From CAKQOE01 sp051892195 (GTDB lineage Bacteria > Bacillota > Clostridia > Peptostreptococcales > Anaerovoracaceae), in contig JBJFFZ010000015.1 in assembly GCA_051892195.1 (NCBI GenBank), forward strand, positions 1-5,938: a DNA stretch of 5,938 bases, read 5' to 3'. The notes beneath the pieces were generated by a model that saw only the letters and a program-made list of their open reading frames with translations, did no database searches and was not told the DNA's origin. Positions 5,848 to 5,938 of the stretch are shown here, piece by piece (position 1 is the stretch's first letter; every line of letters begins with the position of its first letter). The position numbers were made by a program, and so were the translations under genes.

Positions 5848-5938
5848 GGAAGTCTCCTTTCCACTTCAGAAAATCGGCCATGAGTTCTTTGAAAAAAAGT
5901 TCTGACCGTCGGTTTTCCCAGCGGCCAGAGTGCTTGTC

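Larger units (their letters stand above)
5732..5938 (-). other. Region upstream of abiEi, with a - strand frame open to the window edge
   Basis: No confident gene lies here. One - strand frame is open without a stop for 68 codons, from the right edge to a TGA at 5734-5732. Its first part, beginning DKHSGRWENRRSELFFKELM and continuing ADFLKWKGDFHV, has a protein-like mix of charged and aromatic residues. The later part is AT-rich and runs through the inverted repeat, so only roughly 5840-5938 looks coding. It may be the tail of a gene lying right of the window, possibly degraded, since its stop comes late. A + strand frame is also open across the same stretch, which lowers the weight of openness as evidence. 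Family unknown. Confidence 0.25.

Overview
The window holds the 3' end of a large nonribosomal peptide synthetase (NRPS) gene on the + strand (bases 2-4906, continuing off the left edge). A short convergent region follows, then a small - strand gene for an AbiEi-family antitoxin (5133-5711), and finally about 230 bases without a confident gene up to the right edge. The strong AGGAGG-type ribosome binding sites, the clostridial look of the AbiEi protein and the codon style suggest a Firmicute, probably a gut-type Clostridia member. This is an inference, not a phylogenetic result. Base composition changes sharply: sampled NRPS lines are about 55% G+C, while sampled lines in and upstream of the abiEi gene are about 28-33%. 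The right-hand part may therefore have a different history.

Bases 2-4906 encode 1634 residues in the order epimerization (E, N-terminus cut off), condensation (C), adenylation (A), thiolation/carrier (T) and thioesterase (TE). This is the end of an assembly line. The residue loaded by the module upstream of the window is converted to the D form by the E domain. The C domain joins it to the last amino acid, which is activated by the A domain and held on the T domain. The TE then releases the finished peptide. The A-domain pocket residues give no confident substrate.

Bases 4905-5138 are a junction. A good Shine-Dalgarno site overlaps the NRPS stop codon and leads into a frame of only 15 codons, which looks like the stub of a lost downstream gene. 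A long hairpin at 4986-5032, with A and T tracts on its flanks, can end transcription from both sides. A 33-codon frame follows it and overlaps the end of the abiEi gene.

Bases 5133-5938 hold an apparently complete AbiEi antitoxin gene with a clear ribosome binding site but no AbiEii toxin gene after it. Upstream are a 10-bp inverted repeat (possible operator or weak terminator), a 17-codon frame with a good ribosome binding site, and a - strand frame open to the window edge. The NRPS and abiEi genes converge, and nothing in the sequence ties their functions together. I see no tRNA, rRNA, CRISPR array or recognisable insertion sequence.
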